A DNA stretch of 64,000 nucleotides from Kitasatospora cinereorecta (GCF_024172095.1 NZ_JAMZDX010000003.1:248001-312000), one strand, 5' to 3'. Counted from the first letter of the stretch, positions 44,548 through 53,785 are shown. The notes: generated by a model not told the origin, from the sequence alone. A program made the numbers and translations.

Positions 44548-46038
44548 GTGGCGATCTGCACGTACTGCGGGGCGGCCTCGGCGCTCGGGGCGGTGCGCTG
44601 TGCCTCCTGCGACCAGCCGTTCGCGTCCGTACCGGCGATCGGCGAGGTGGTCGAGGAGACCGGCCGGGGCGAGCCCGGCCGGTGGGGCCGCGGCGTGGTG
44701 CACGAGCCGCGCACCGGCCGGCTGCGGATCGACCCCGGGTGGCCCGCCGCCCTGCGCGCCCTCCTCGCCCCCACCGTGCTGCTGCTGGTCACCGCCCTGC
44801 TGCTGGCCGACACCGCGGACGGCGCCGGCATCCTCCCCGAGGGCCCCTTCGGCGAGCGGTACGGCCGCTGGCTGGCCGTCACCCTGACCTGCTTCGGCGC
44901 CACCTGGCGCTCCACCACCGAGCTGAGCCACGGCCTCGGCGCGGTCTCCACCGAACTCGAACTGCGTACCGTCCCGCTCGTCCTCACCGTGCTGTGGCTG
45001 CTGCTGCTCCGCCTCGGCCTGCGCCGGGGCCTGCGGGAGCGGCTGCGCCGGCGGCCCGAGCCGCCCACCCCGCGCGAGGCCGCCGGCGAGGCGCTGCGCA
45101 CCGGCCTGGTGGCGGGCCTGACCACCCTGCTGCTCGGCCTGCTCACCGCCACCGAGCTGACCGGCGCCGCGGGTTCGGCCGACCTCAGCGGCCTCGGCAC
45201 CGTCCGGGACAGCTCCGGGATCGTGCTCTGGCAGGCGGTGGCCGGCTCCGCGCTGGCCGCTGCGGCGCTCGCCTTCGCGGTCCACGCGGCCGACGTGCTG
45301 CCGCCGCGGGCCCTGGCCTGGCGGTCCGCCGCCCTGCTCTCGCTGCGGGTGACCGCGACGGCCGCGGCGGTCGCCTCGGTGGTGGCCCTGGTGCTGACCG
45401 CGGCGGCCGGCTGGCCGGTGTGGCTCGACCCGGTGGCGGTGCTCAACGTGGCGATGCTGCTGATCGGCATCGGCAGCGGCGCCCGGGCGGAGGTGCACGC
45501 CTCCGGGCTGGCGCTGCCGACCGGCGCGCAGACACAGTCGCTGTCGCTGTTCGACCTCCAGGGGCACAGCGCGCACTGGTGCTGGACGGTGCTGCTGGCA
45601 CTCGGCACCGCGGTCCTGCTCGGCCGGACCGCGCGCCGGCACGGCCTGGGCCTGCCCGGCCGGCTGCGGCTGGCGGCCGTGCACGCGGGCCTGACGACCG
45701 TGCTGCTGCTGGGCGCGGGGGTGTCGCTCTCCTTCACCACGGCCCGCCACGGCAGCGCGGCCTCGGCGATCTCGACCGCGTCCGGCGGGCTGACCGCGCT
45801 GTCGTCCACCGGCTGGTCGGTGGGCAGCGTGCTGGTCGCGGTGGCGCTGTGGACGGCGCTCGGCGCGCTGGGCGTACCCGCGCTGCTGGACCTGGTGCGC
45901 CCGGTCGCGGCGCCTCCGGCGGCGGATGTGCCGACGGCCGACGGGCCCGAGGCCGGTGGAGTGGTGGAGAGCGCCCCGGTGCCGCACCCGGCCTCGCCCT
46001 ACCGTTCCGAGCTGCTGGAATCGCGCGGCGGGGACTGA
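44548..46038 (+). CDS. Zinc-ribbon multi-pass membrane protein
   Basis: 496 residues from the GTG at 44548, which follows a GGGGGCGGGGG stretch. The N-terminus is a two-Cys-pair zinc ribbon (CTYCGAASALGAVRCASC), then a linker and about ten hydrophobic segments (for example LLAPTVLLLVTALLLAD, VPLVLTVLWLLLLRLGL, LVAGLTTLLLGLLTATEL, VTATAAAVASVVALVL). The layout resembles the hydrophobic proteins named streptophobe in streptomycete annotation, but I cannot confirm that by eye. There is no catalytic motif and no clear partner. The next gene is guaA, beyond a terminator and a long gap. Confidence 0.72.
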   Translation: MAICTYCGAASALGAVRCASCDQPFASVPAIGEVVEETGRGEPGRWGRGVVHEPRTGRLRIDPGWPAALRALLAPTVLLLVTALLLADTADGAGILPEGPFGERYGRWLAVTLTCFGATWRSTTELSHGLGAVSTELELRTVPLVLTVLWLLLLRLGLRRGLRERLRRRPEPPTPREAAGEALRTGLVAGLTTLLLGLLTATELTGAAGSADLSGLGTVRDSSGIVLWQAVAGSALAAAALAFAVHAADVLPPRALAWRSAALLSLRVTATAAAVASVVALVLTAAAGWPVWLDPVAVLNVAMLLIGIGSGARAEVHASGLALPTGAQTQSLSLFDLQGHSAHWCWTVLLALGTAVLLGRTARRHGLGLPGRLRLAAVHAGLTTVLLLGAGVSLSFTTARHGSAASAISTASGGLTALSSTGWSVGSVLVAVALWTALGALGVPALLDLVRPVAAPPAADVPTADGPEAGGVVESAPVPHPASPYRSELLESRGGD

Positions 46039-46074
46039 GCCCGGACGGTCGGGCGCGGTCGGTCCGGACAAGGG

Positions 46075-46106
46075 CAAAGGGCCCCGCGGGGGAACGGGGC
46101 CCTTTG
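46075..46106 (+). terminator. Terminator after the zinc-ribbon gene
   Basis: Perfect 12-bp stem (46075-46086 with 46095-46106), loop of eight, 36 bases after the stop; the right arm ends CCTTTG. Confidence 0.85.
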
Positions 46107-46832
46107 TCGTTCAGCACACGGCGTCAGGGCGGCACCGGTGCTGGAGGTGACGGCGCCGGGGGAGGAGCGCCGTCTCGTCGGATGGCTTCGGGACACGCTC
46201 GCGGGCCGGTGGGCCTCACTGAGCGTGAGGTGATAACCGTTCTCGTCAACGGCCTTCGGGTGGGCCGGGGCGACGGTCCTGTGCGCCCCCGTATCCAGCA
46301 TCGTGCTGGACGGAGGCCTTACTGTGCAACCGATTCGACGCAGTTGGGCACAGTCGATTTCGGGCGCGCCGTCCCGCCTCCACCTGCTCGCCGTGCCGCG
46401 ATGTGGTTACCGTGCGTAGTAGTCGCCAGGTGGGGCGCACAGGGGCGTACGCCGGGAGCGGAGGAGGGAGGTGCGGCGGTCGGCACCGGTACCGGCCGCC
46501 GCACCTCCGGATCCGCCCGGTCGCCGTCGGGGGTCGCTGTCCCCTGCTGACCCGACCGCAACACCGGTGCGCGGTCCCACGGCGGGCCCGCGCCCGCCAC
46601 GCACACCGGTGGACCGGAGTTGATCCACGCGTGGTTCGCCGTACCTCGGCCCGTCGGCCAGGCCGCCCGCACCTGGCGGATGCGCGGCGGTCGTACGGTC
46701 GTCCGGTGCAACGACGGGCCGCCCCCGGCGGTCACGGCACCGGAGGGCGGCAGACGAGTGAAACCGGGCCGTGCGGGGCGCCCGGTAGACTTTGCAGCAG
46801 ACACTCCCCACACCGCTGCCGGAAGGCCGTCC
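46107..46832. other. Long structured gap upstream of guaA
   Basis: 726 bases without a credible gene. Reading frames that cross it continue out of frame into guaA or have poor codon use. Visible elements are a dyad TGATAAC-C-GTTCTCG (46229-46243), a small stem TCCAGCA-TCG-TGCTGGA (46294-46310), the strong hairpin at 46467-46508 and a TAGACT box (46786-46791), which is the likely guaA -10 with a leader of about 35 bases. Confidence 0.55.
46467..46508. terminator. Very stable hairpin in the guaA upstream gap
   Basis: 17-bp stem: 13 perfect pairs (46467-46479 with 46496-46508) extended by a wobble and three pairs, loop of eight. It stands alone, not behind any recognised gene, so it could end a small RNA or attenuate guaA. 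Confidence 0.6.
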
Positions 46833-48419
46833 GTGTCCTCTGCTATTCCCGTCCAGTCCGTGCCGGACAACGACACCGTCCTGGTGGTCGACTTCGGCGC
46901 CCAGTACGCCCAGCTCATCGCCCGTCGGGTGCGTGAGGCGAGGGTCTACAGCGAGATCGTGCCGAGCACCATGCCGGTCGCCGAGATGCTCGCCAAGAAC
47001 CCGAAGGCGATCATCCTGTCCGGTGGCCCGTCCTCGGTGTACGAGGAGGGCGCGCCGCAGCTCGACGGCGCCCTGTTCGAGGCCGGGGTGCCGGTCTTCG
47101 GCATGTGCTACGGCTTCCAGCTGATGGCCAAGACCCTCGGCGGCACCGTCGACAACACCGGCGCCCGCGAGTACGGCCGCACGCCGCTGACGGTCACCCG
47201 CTCCGGCTCCACCCTGTTCGAGGGCGTCCCGGACAAGCACTCGGTGTGGATGTCGCACGGCGACGCCTGCTCCGCCGCGCCCGAGGGCTTCACCGTCACC
47301 GCCTCCACCGACGTGGTGCCGGTCGCGGCCTTCGAGAACGACGAGAAGAAGCTCTACGGCGTCCAGTACCACCCCGAGGTCCTGCACAGCGACCACGGCC
47401 AGCAGATCCTGGAGCACTTCCTCTACCGCGGCGCCGGCATCGCCCCGAACTGGACCACCCACAACGTGGTCGACGAGCAGGTCGCGCTGATCCGCGCGCA
47501 GGTCGGCGACAAGCGCGCCATCTGCGGCCTGTCCGGCGGCGTGGACTCCGCGGTGGCCGCCGCCCTGGTGCAGCGCGCCATCGGCGACCGCCTCACCTGT
47601 GTGTACGTGGACCACGGTCTGATGCGCAAGGGCGAGACCGAGCAGGTCGAGAAGGACTTCGTGGCCGCGACCGGCGTCAAGCTGGTCGTCGTGGACGCCG
47701 AGGAGCGCTTCCTGGCCGCCCTCAAGGGCGTCTCGGACCCCGAGGAGAAGCGCAAGATCATCGGCCGGGAGTTCATCCGGGTCTTCGAGCAGGCCCAGGC
47801 CGAGATCATCGCGGACGAGGGCCCGGCGGTCGAGTTCCTGGTCCAGGGCACCCTGTACCCGGACGTGGTGGAGTCCGGCGGCGGCACCGGTACCGCCAAC
47901 ATCAAGTCCCACCACAACGTCGGCGGCCTGCCCGAGGACCTCGAGTTCCAGCTGGTCGAGCCGCTGCGCAAGCTGTTCAAGGACGAGGTCCGGATGGTCG
48001 GCCAGGAGCTCGGCCTGCCGGAGGAGATCGTCCAGCGCCAGCCGTTCCCCGGCCCGGGCCTCGGCATCCGGATCGTCGGCGAGGTCACCAAGGAGCGCCT
48101 GGACCTGCTCCGCGACGCCGACGCCATCGCCCGCGAGGAGCTGACCGCGGCCGGTCTGGACCGCGAGATCTGGCAGTGCCCGGTCGTGCTGCTCGCCGAC
48201 GTCCGCAGCGTCGGCGTCCAGGGCGACGGCCGCACCTACGGCCACCCGATCGTGCTGCGCCCGGTCTCCTCCGAGGACGCGATGACCGCCGACTGGTCGC
48301 GCCTGCCCTACGACGTGCTGGCCCGGATCTCCACCCGGATCACCAACGAGGTCCGCGACGTGAACCGCGTCGTCGTCGACATCACCAGCAAGCCGCCGGG
48401 CACCATCGAGTGGGAGTGA
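46833..48419 (+). CDS. guaA: GMP synthase (glutamine-hydrolysing)
   Basis: 528 residues, GTG start with GGAAGG upstream. N-terminal class I glutaminase: [14 protein letters not shown], catalytic Cys in [10 protein letters not shown], and [14 protein letters not shown] pyrophosphatase domain: [14 protein letters not shown] and [12 protein letters not shown]-terminal dimerisation domain: [14 protein letters not shown] and ending [10 protein letters not shown]. It aminates XMP made by GuaB. Length and motifs are standard. Confidence 0.97.
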   Translation: MSSAIPVQSVPDNDTVLVVDFGAQYAQLIARRVREARVYSEIVPSTMPVAEMLAKNPKAIILSGGPSSVYEEGAPQLDGALFEAGVPVFGMCYGFQLMAKTLGGTVDNTGAREYGRTPLTVTRSGSTLFEGVPDKHSVWMSHGDACSAAPEGFTVTASTDVVPVAAFENDEKKLYGVQYHPEVLHSDHGQQILEHFLYRGAGIAPNWTTHNVVDEQVALIRAQVGDKRAICGLSGGVDSAVAAALVQRAIGDRLTCVYVDHGLMRKGETEQVEKDFVAATGVKLVVVDAEERFLAALKGVSDPEEKRKIIGREFIRVFEQAQAEIIADEGPAVEFLVQGTLYPDVVESGGGTGTANIKSHHNVGGLPEDLEFQLVEPLRKLFKDEVRMVGQELGLPEEIVQRQPFPGPGLGIRIVGEVTKERLDLLRDADAIAREELTAAGLDREIWQCPVVLLADVRSVGVQGDGRTYGHPIVLRPVSSEDAMTADWSRLPYDVLARISTRITNEVRDVNRVVVDITSKPPGTIEWE

Positions 48420-48436
48420 TTTCCTCCCGCAGTTGA

Positions 48437-48485
48437 ACGGCCGCGCCGCCGCTCCCGTGTTCCAGGGGAGTGGCGGCGCGGCCGT
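48437..48485 (+). terminator. guaA terminator
   Basis: 20-bp stem with one wobble (48437-48456 with 48466-48485), 17 bases after the stop. Confidence 0.85.
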
Positions 48486-48558
48486 GTGCGCACCGCACCA
48501 GGCAGAATCGGACCGGATCCGACCATCGGTGGTCGGCGGTTGAGCGAGAGGCGATGGC

Positions 48559-49578
48559 ATGACGGGCGGGCATGACCACAATGCGACGGCGGGCAGAGCG
48601 GTACGGAAGGAGACCGCGTCCCGGTATGCCCTGCTTCCGTTGCGGCTGTTCCTCGGGGTCACCTTCATCTACGCCGCCTTCGACAAGCTCTCCGACGCGC
48701 ACTACCTGGCCGGAGCCGGCGACCCGGCCTCGTTCTACGCCCAGACCCAGGCGGTGAAGGGCGGCAGCCCGATCGGCTGGGCCCTCGGCCCGGCGCTCTC
48801 CGCACCGACCTTCTTCGGCCTGCTGATCGCCTTCGGCGAGCTGGCGGTGGGCCTCGGCACCCTGTTCGGCCTGTGGGGCCGGCTGGCCGCCGCGGGCGGC
48901 GCCGCGATCAGCGCGACCCTCTGGCTGACCGTCAGCTGGAACGTCAGCCCGTACTACCTGGGCAACGACCTGGCCTTCCTGTTCGCCTGGACGCCGCTGC
49001 TGCTGGCCGGCACCCCGTACCTGTCGATCGACGGCTACCTGGCCCGCCGGGCCCGCCGCGACCGGGCCCGGGGGCTGGAGGAGGACGGGGTGCGCCGGCG
49101 CGCGCTGCTGGACGGCGGCATCGCGGCCGTCGCGCTCGGTGGCGCCGGACTGCTGGCCGGTTCGCTGACCGCGACCTTCGGCCGCAAGAAGGTCACCACC
49201 CCGGCCGCCGCCACCCCGGGCACCACCGCCCCGGCTCCGGCCGTCTCCGGCGGGACCGGCTCGGGCGCCAAGGTCACCGTGGCCGCCTCCGCCGTCCCGG
49301 TCGGCGGCTCGGCCCAGGTCCAGGAGCCCGGCACCGGCGACGCGGTCTACATCGTGCAGCCGACCGCCGGCCAGTACTGCGGCTTCTCCTCGATCTGCAC
49401 CCACTCCGGCTGCACCGTCAACCCGCCGAAGAACGGCGAGATGTACTGCCCGTGCCACGGCTCCAAGTTCAACGCCGCCACCGGCGCGGTGGTCACCGGC
49501 CCGGCGACCAAGCCGCTGCCCAAGTACACCGTCACCAAGAACGGCGACCAGCTGGAGCTGGGCGGCAAGCAGAGCTGA
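48559..49578 (+). CDS. DoxX-Rieske fusion membrane protein
   Basis: 339 residues. The N-terminal half (about 20-155) is a DoxX/DoxD four-helix membrane domain (LPLRLFLGVTFIYAAFDKLSD, GLLIAFGELAVGLGTLFGLWGR). A charged loop and a Tat-like segment follow (RRRALLDGGIAAVALGGAGLLAG, about 172-195), which could act as a further membrane span. After a Thr/Ala/Pro stalk comes a Rieske domain (about 230-335) with C280-T-H282-S-G-C285 and C297-P-C299-H300, so all four [2Fe-2S] ligands and the disulfide pair are present. It may pass electrons between the quinone pool and an extracytoplasmic substrate. No partner oxidase is adjacent. Confidence 0.85.
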   Translation: MTGGHDHNATAGRAVRKETASRYALLPLRLFLGVTFIYAAFDKLSDAHYLAGAGDPASFYAQTQAVKGGSPIGWALGPALSAPTFFGLLIAFGELAVGLGTLFGLWGRLAAAGGAAISATLWLTVSWNVSPYYLGNDLAFLFAWTPLLLAGTPYLSIDGYLARRARRDRARGLEEDGVRRRALLDGGIAAVALGGAGLLAGSLTATFGRKKVTTPAAATPGTTAPAPAVSGGTGSGAKVTVAASAVPVGGSAQVQEPGTGDAVYIVQPTAGQYCGFSSICTHSGCTVNPPKNGEMYCPCHGSKFNAATGAVVTGPATKPLPKYTVTKNGDQLELGGKQS

Positions 49579-49625
49579 GCCTCTGTCGAGGCAAGGGCGG
49601 GGGCTGATCGCTCGTCGGGAGGGGG

Positions 49626-49656
49626 CCGGTCCGCGCGGAGCGGGTGCGCGGACCGG
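49626..49656. terminator. Bidirectional terminator between the DoxX-Rieske and small membrane genes
   Basis: Perfect 11-bp stem (49626-49636 with 49646-49656), loop of nine, abutting the stop codon of the minus-strand gene at 49657. Confidence 0.7.
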
Positions 49657-49869
49657 TCAGCCGTCGCCGCCCCGCCCGCGCCCCCGGCGGGCCATCGCCA
49701 GCACCGCGCCGCCGAGCGCCCCGCCGCACAGCGTCAGCACCGCCACCGGGACCACCAGATGGCCCGGGACGTGACGGCCGGTCAGCCCGGCCACCAGGTA
49801 CCAACCCGCGATCGCGGTGAACAGCACCCCGGCGACCAGCGAGAACAGGTCGAACGCGTGCTTCCTCAT
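49657..49869 (-). CDS. Small two-span membrane protein coupled to the PspC gene
   Basis: 70 residues. Its ATG overlaps the stop of the upstream PspC gene (ATGA), so it is translated with it. Two membrane helices (about 8-28 and 38-58) are joined by a short GRHVPGH loop; the tail is ARRGRGRGG. No family recognised. It probably assists the PspC/toast-rack protein in the envelope. Confidence 0.7.
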   Translation of the reverse strand: MRKHAFDLFSLVAGVLFTAIAGWYLVAGLTGRHVPGHLVVPVAVLTLCGGALGGAVLAMARRGRGRGGDG

Positions 49870-51395
49870 GCCTGCACCACCTCGGTGTCGCCGAGCCCGA
49901 CCATCAGGGTGAGGTCGAGCGTCCCCGTGGCGGCCCGACCGCCGGTCGGATGGACCTCCAGCATCCGGTCGGTGCCCGCGCCGGAGATCCGCTCGCCGTC
50001 CGGCAGCCGTACCTCGCCGAGCCCGCTGCGCACGGTCAGCCGCACCTCCACGTCCGAGGGCACGGTCACCCGCAGGTCGCCCGCGCCCAGCCGGACCTCG
50101 GTGCCCAGCTCGGCGCCCGCCGGGTCCAGCCCGCTCAGGTCCAGCTTGGCGTCGCCCGCGGCCAGCGAGTACGTCGACTGCAGGTCGGCCGGGGCGGAGA
50201 CGGTCCAGGTCCGGTCGCCGAAGGCGTCGTCGAGCGTGGTCGCGGAGTTCGCCGTACCGGCCAGCGCCAGGGTCACCAGCAGCGCCGGCACCACCAGCCC
50301 GCGGACCCGCCCGTACCGGGAGCCGATCAGCAGCGCCAGGCCGAGCGGCAGCAGCGCCGCCGCCAGCACCAGTGAGAGCCGCAGGTCGCCGTGGCCGTGG
50401 CCGCCGATCACCACCGTGGCGGCGGCCGCGCCGAGCGAGGTCAGCACCGCCAGCGGGCCGAGGAAGGAGTGGTGCCGCCTGACCTTCATCGGGCGGGCCA
50501 CCCCCGCCGTCTCCGCCGCCCCGGCCGTCCCCGCCGGCTGCGGCTGCTGCTTGCGCAGCGGGTCGCCGCTCGGCAGGTCGGTGCGCTGCCACCACGCCTG
50601 GGCGGCCGCGCCGGGCGGCGGGGTCGCCCCCGCGTACGGGTTGCGCTCGGGATGGCGCGGGTCCCACAGGTAGCCGCTTGGGCCGGGCGGCGGGGTGTCC
50701 GCGGGGACGGTGCCGGCCGCCCGCGCCTCGGCGTGCTCCTCGTGCACCGAGCGGATCCGCTCGTGCACCTCGGTCATCCGCGCCTGCCACTCGGCGCGCA
50801 TCTCCTCGCCCATCCGCTGGCCCCAGGCCGTCCAGTCCAGCCGCTCGCCCTCCGGCTCCAGCCGGTCGCGGACCTTCCACGGCGCGGCCGGCCGATGGTG
50901 GTGGCGGTGGTGGCCGTGGGCCCGGCGCCGCCGCTCCGGGTCGTAGCGCACCGCCAGGAAGATCAGCCCGCCGAGCAACAGCAGCGGGAGCAGCTGGTCG
51001 CCGTCGCCCATCGAGGAGAAGAACACCCCGGTGCCGATCACGGTCAGCAGCACCGCGCCGATCGACTGGCCGTCCACCCGCCCGGTCAGCACCCGCTGCA
51101 GCTCGGTGCGGCCGCCCTCGTCGCTCCCGCCGTCCGCGACCTCGCGCGGCACGATCAGCCACGCCAGCCCGTACAGGAACAGGCCCAGGCCGCCGGTCAG
51201 GCAGAGCACCGCGACGACCACCCGGAAGACCACCGGGTCGATGTCCAGGTGGCGGCCGACGCCGCCGCAGACGCCCGCCACCACGCGGTGCCGGGAGGAG
51301 CGGGTCAGCGCCGGCCGGGCGGCCGCGTCGGCCGCGCCGGTCGCATCGCCGGCGGCGTCGTCCGCCGGAGGGTTGGGTGAGGGGGCGTCCGTCAT
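49866..51395 (-). CDS. PspC domain protein with C-terminal toast-rack/LiaF-like domain
   Basis: 509 residues from the ATG at 51395 (GGAGGG upstream). N-terminal PspC domain: RSSRHRVVAGVCGGVGRHLDIDPVVFRVVVAVLCLTGGLGLFLYGLAWLIVPRE. A second hydrophobic stretch (LLPLLLLGGLIFLAVRY), a long charged and Pro-rich cytoplasmic region and further spans (about 330-400) follow. The C-terminal beta-repeat domain TYSLAAGDAKLDLSGLDPAG..LGAGDLRVTVPSDVEVRLTVRSGLGEVRLP resembles the toast-rack/LiaF C-terminal fold. This combination belongs to phage-shock/LiaFSR envelope-stress systems. It diverges from a PspC-type sensor kinase. Confidence 0.85.
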   Translation of the reverse strand: MTDAPSPNPPADDAAGDATGAADAAARPALTRSSRHRVVAGVCGGVGRHLDIDPVVFRVVVAVLCLTGGLGLFLYGLAWLIVPREVADGGSDEGGRTELQRVLTGRVDGQSIGAVLLTVIGTGVFFSSMGDGDQLLPLLLLGGLIFLAVRYDPERRRRAHGHHRHHHRPAAPWKVRDRLEPEGERLDWTAWGQRMGEEMRAEWQARMTEVHERIRSVHEEHAEARAAGTVPADTPPPGPSGYLWDPRHPERNPYAGATPPPGAAAQAWWQRTDLPSGDPLRKQQPQPAGTAGAAETAGVARPMKVRRHHSFLGPLAVLTSLGAAAATVVIGGHGHGDLRLSLVLAAALLPLGLALLIGSRYGRVRGLVVPALLVTLALAGTANSATTLDDAFGDRTWTVSAPADLQSTYSLAAGDAKLDLSGLDPAGAELGTEVRLGAGDLRVTVPSDVEVRLTVRSGLGEVRLPDGERISGAGTDRMLEVHPTGGRAATGTLDLTLMVGLGDTEVVQA

Positions 51396-51530
51396 GCCCT
51401 CCATCCTGGTGGGTCGCGGGCGCCCTCCCAACCGCCCCGGGCCCGGTCACGACCCTGAACTCTCCCTGATACCGGCCTCAGGGCCGTACCCTGATGCGTC
51501 CGGGGGGCCGCACCTGCGACCATCGGACCC

Positions 51531-52985
51531 GTGGCTTCCCCCGAGACCAGGCCGACCGCCTCCGACACCCCGCCCGCCGACCCGCAGAGCCCCGACGCGC
51601 TCCCGTACCGCCGGCTGTACCGCAGCCCGAACGGGCGGATCGTGGGCGGCGTGGCGCAGGGCCTCGCGGTGCACCTCGGACTGCCCGTCACCTGGGTCCG
51701 GATCGCCTTCATCCTGCTCTTCTTCACCCAGGGCATCGGCGTGCTGCTGTACGCCGCGTTCTGGGTGGTGGTGCCGCTCGGCATCGGCGAGCCCGCACCG
51801 GGCGCCGCCGAGCGCTGGGTCTGGACCGAGGCCGGCTTCGTCCGGGCCGGCGTCGCCCGGCCCGCCGAACTGCGCAAGGAACGGCCGGACGGGATGGGCC
51901 GGCTGCGCGAGCTGCTGCAGCGGACCTTCCACGGCGAGTCCGCCGCCCCGGTGGCCGCGGGCCAGGAGGGTGCGGCGGGTGGCTCCGACGCGGCGCAGGC
52001 CGGCCGGACCGGCGGCGGACTGGGGCAGCTGTTCGGTCTGCTCGGCCTGGTCATCGGCATCATGGCGCTGCTCAGCGTGCTCGGCATCCAGACCGCCAAG
52101 CCGTACGTCTGGCCGCTGCTGGCCGTCGGCGTCGGCGTCGCCCTGGTCTGGCGGCAGGCCGACGACTCCCGCTGGCAGCGCTGGTTCGGCCTGGAGGAGG
52201 ACGGACCCCGCCGCAGCCGCGCCCTGGCCCGGGTCGGCGCCGGCGTCCTGCTGGTGCTCGCCGGCATCATCGGCTTCTTCATCCTCCAGGGCGTCGCCTC
52301 CCCGCTGGCCCTGGTGGTCGAGTCGACCGTCGCCGTGCTGGCCGGCTGCCTGGTCCTGGTCGGCCCGTACGCGCTGCGCCTGTGGCAGGACCTCGGGGCC
52401 GAGCGCACCGCCCGCATCCGCGCCCAGGAACGGGCCGAGATCGCCGCCCACGTCCACGACTCGGTGCTGCACACGCTGACCCTGATCCAGCGGCGGGCCG
52501 AGGACCCCAAGGAGGTGCTGCGGCTGGCCCGCGCCCAGGAGCGCGAGCTGCGGCTGTGGCTCTACCGCCCCGACGCGGCCGCCGAGTCCGCACCCGACAC
52601 CATGGCGGAGCGGCTGCGCGAGGTCGTCGCCGAGGTCGAGGACCGGCACGGCGTCCCGGTCGAACTGGTCTGCGTCGGCGACTGCCCGATGGACGAGCGG
52701 ATCGCGGCGCAGATGCAGGCCGCGAGGGAGGCGATGGTCAACGCGGCCAAGTACGGTGGCGGGGGACCGGTTCAGGTGTATGCGGAGGTCGAGGGGAGGA
52801 CGGTGTCGGTGTTCGTGCGCGACCGCGGCCCCGGCTTCGACCCCGACGACCTGCCCGAGGACCGGATGGGCGTACGGGAGTCGATCATCGGCCGGATGAA
52901 GCGCAACGGCGGCACCGCCAAGGTGCGGCCCGCGCCCGACGGCGGTACCGAGGTCGAGCTGGAGATGGAGAGGGCAGATGACTGA
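51531..52985 (+). CDS. PspC-type sensor histidine kinase (LiaS/NarL class)
   Basis: 484 residues, GTG start. A PspC domain (LYRSPNGRIVGGVAQGLAVHLGLPVTWVRIAFILLFFTQGIGVLLYAAFWVVVPLG) is followed by about four further membrane spans. The HisKA_3-type phosphoacceptor is AAHVHDSVLHTLTLIQRRA, and the HATPase domain has AREAMVNAAKYGG, DRGPGFDPDDLP and GVRESIIGRM. The PspC domain replaces a classical sensor, so it should respond to membrane stress together with the divergent PspC protein. The end overlaps the response regulator by eight bases. Confidence 0.92.
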   Translation: MASPETRPTASDTPPADPQSPDALPYRRLYRSPNGRIVGGVAQGLAVHLGLPVTWVRIAFILLFFTQGIGVLLYAAFWVVVPLGIGEPAPGAAERWVWTEAGFVRAGVARPAELRKERPDGMGRLRELLQRTFHGESAAPVAAGQEGAAGGSDAAQAGRTGGGLGQLFGLLGLVIGIMALLSVLGIQTAKPYVWPLLAVGVGVALVWRQADDSRWQRWFGLEEDGPRRSRALARVGAGVLLVLAGIIGFFILQGVASPLALVVESTVAVLAGCLVLVGPYALRLWQDLGAERTARIRAQERAEIAAHVHDSVLHTLTLIQRRAEDPKEVLRLARAQERELRLWLYRPDAAAESAPDTMAERLREVVAEVEDRHGVPVELVCVGDCPMDERIAAQMQAAREAMVNAAKYGGGGPVQVYAEVEGRTVSVFVRDRGPGFDPDDLPEDRMGVRESIIGRMKRNGGTAKVRPAPDGGTEVELEMERADD

Positions 52986-53706
52986 CGCTGGGGCCGGGGA
53001 CATCGGTGGGACGGCGGGCGGAACCGGGGGCGGGGCGGCTGCGCCGGAGCGGGTGGCCCGGGTGGTGCTGGTGGACGACCACCGGATGTTCCGCACCGGC
53101 GTGCGCGCCGAGATCGGCCGCACCGAGGTGACCGGCATCGACGTGGTCGGCGAGGCCGACGACGTGGAATCGGCCGTGCAGGTCGTCGCCGAGACCCGCC
53201 CGGACGTGGTGCTGCTCGACGTCCACCTGCCCGGTGGCGGCGGCGTCGAGGTACTGCGCCGTTCCGCGCCGCTGATGGGCGAGTCCGGCGGGGTGCGCTT
53301 CCTCGCGCTGTCCGTCTCGGACGCCGCCGAGGACGTCATCGGCGTCATCCGCGGCGGCGCCCGCGGCTACGTCACCAAGACCATCACCGGCACCGACCTG
53401 GTCGCCGCGGTCTTCCGGATCGCCGACGGCGACGCGGTCTTCTCGCCCCGGCTGGCCGGCTTCGTGCTCGACGCCTTCGCCGCCACCGACACCCCGCCCG
53501 TCGACGAGGACCTCGACCGGCTGACCCAGCGCGAACGCGAGGTGCTGCGGCTGATCGCGCGCGGCTACGCGTACAAGGAGATCGCCAAGCAGCTCTTCAT
53601 CTCGGTCAAGACCGTGGAGAGCCACGTCTCGGCGGTGCTGCGCAAGCTGCAGCTCAGCAACCGGCACGAGCTGACCCGCTGGGCGACGGCGCGCCGCCTG
53701 GTCTGA
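52978..53706 (+). CDS. NarL/LuxR-family response regulator of the PspC kinase
   Basis: 242 residues. After a Gly/Ala-rich N-terminus of about 22 residues comes a receiver with the acidic pair in VVLVDDHRMF, the phospho-Asp in VVLLDVHLPGG and the Lys in YVTKTITG. The helix-turn-helix is LTQREREVLRLIARGYAYKEIAKQLFISVKTVESHVSAVLRKLQLSNRHEL. The gene overlaps the kinase, so the pair is cognate. Its likely first targets are the kinase operon and the divergent PspC gene. Confidence 0.94.
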   Translation: MTDAGAGDIGGTAGGTGGGAAAPERVARVVLVDDHRMFRTGVRAEIGRTEVTGIDVVGEADDVESAVQVVAETRPDVVLLDVHLPGGGGVEVLRRSAPLMGESGGVRFLALSVSDAAEDVIGVIRGGARGYVTKTITGTDLVAAVFRIADGDAVFSPRLAGFVLDAFAATDTPPVDEDLDRLTQREREVLRLIARGYAYKEIAKQLFISVKTVESHVSAVLRKLQLSNRHELTRWATARRLV

Positions 53707-53785
53707 GCGCCACTGCGGCGGCGGACGGGATGCTCCGCTGACGACCGGTTGGTCGTGGCGGGGCCCGGTGTGGCACGGTGGCGGG

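Noticed and set aside
39127-46077. A 2316-codon open frame on the minus strand across the kinase, dehydrogenase, GMC and zinc-ribbon genes
   Set aside because: It lies antisense to four well-supported genes in the frame where high third-position GC removes stop codons. The translation is Arg/Gly/Ala-rich with no domain.
46319-46918. A 199-codon minus-strand frame upstream of guaA
   Set aside because: It runs into guaA antisense and shows no streptomycete codon pattern or ribosome site.
46403-46936. A plus-strand frame covering the gap and the start of guaA
   Set aside because: It overlaps the guaA coding start in another frame and its product is Arg/Pro-rich noise; guaA fixes the true frame.
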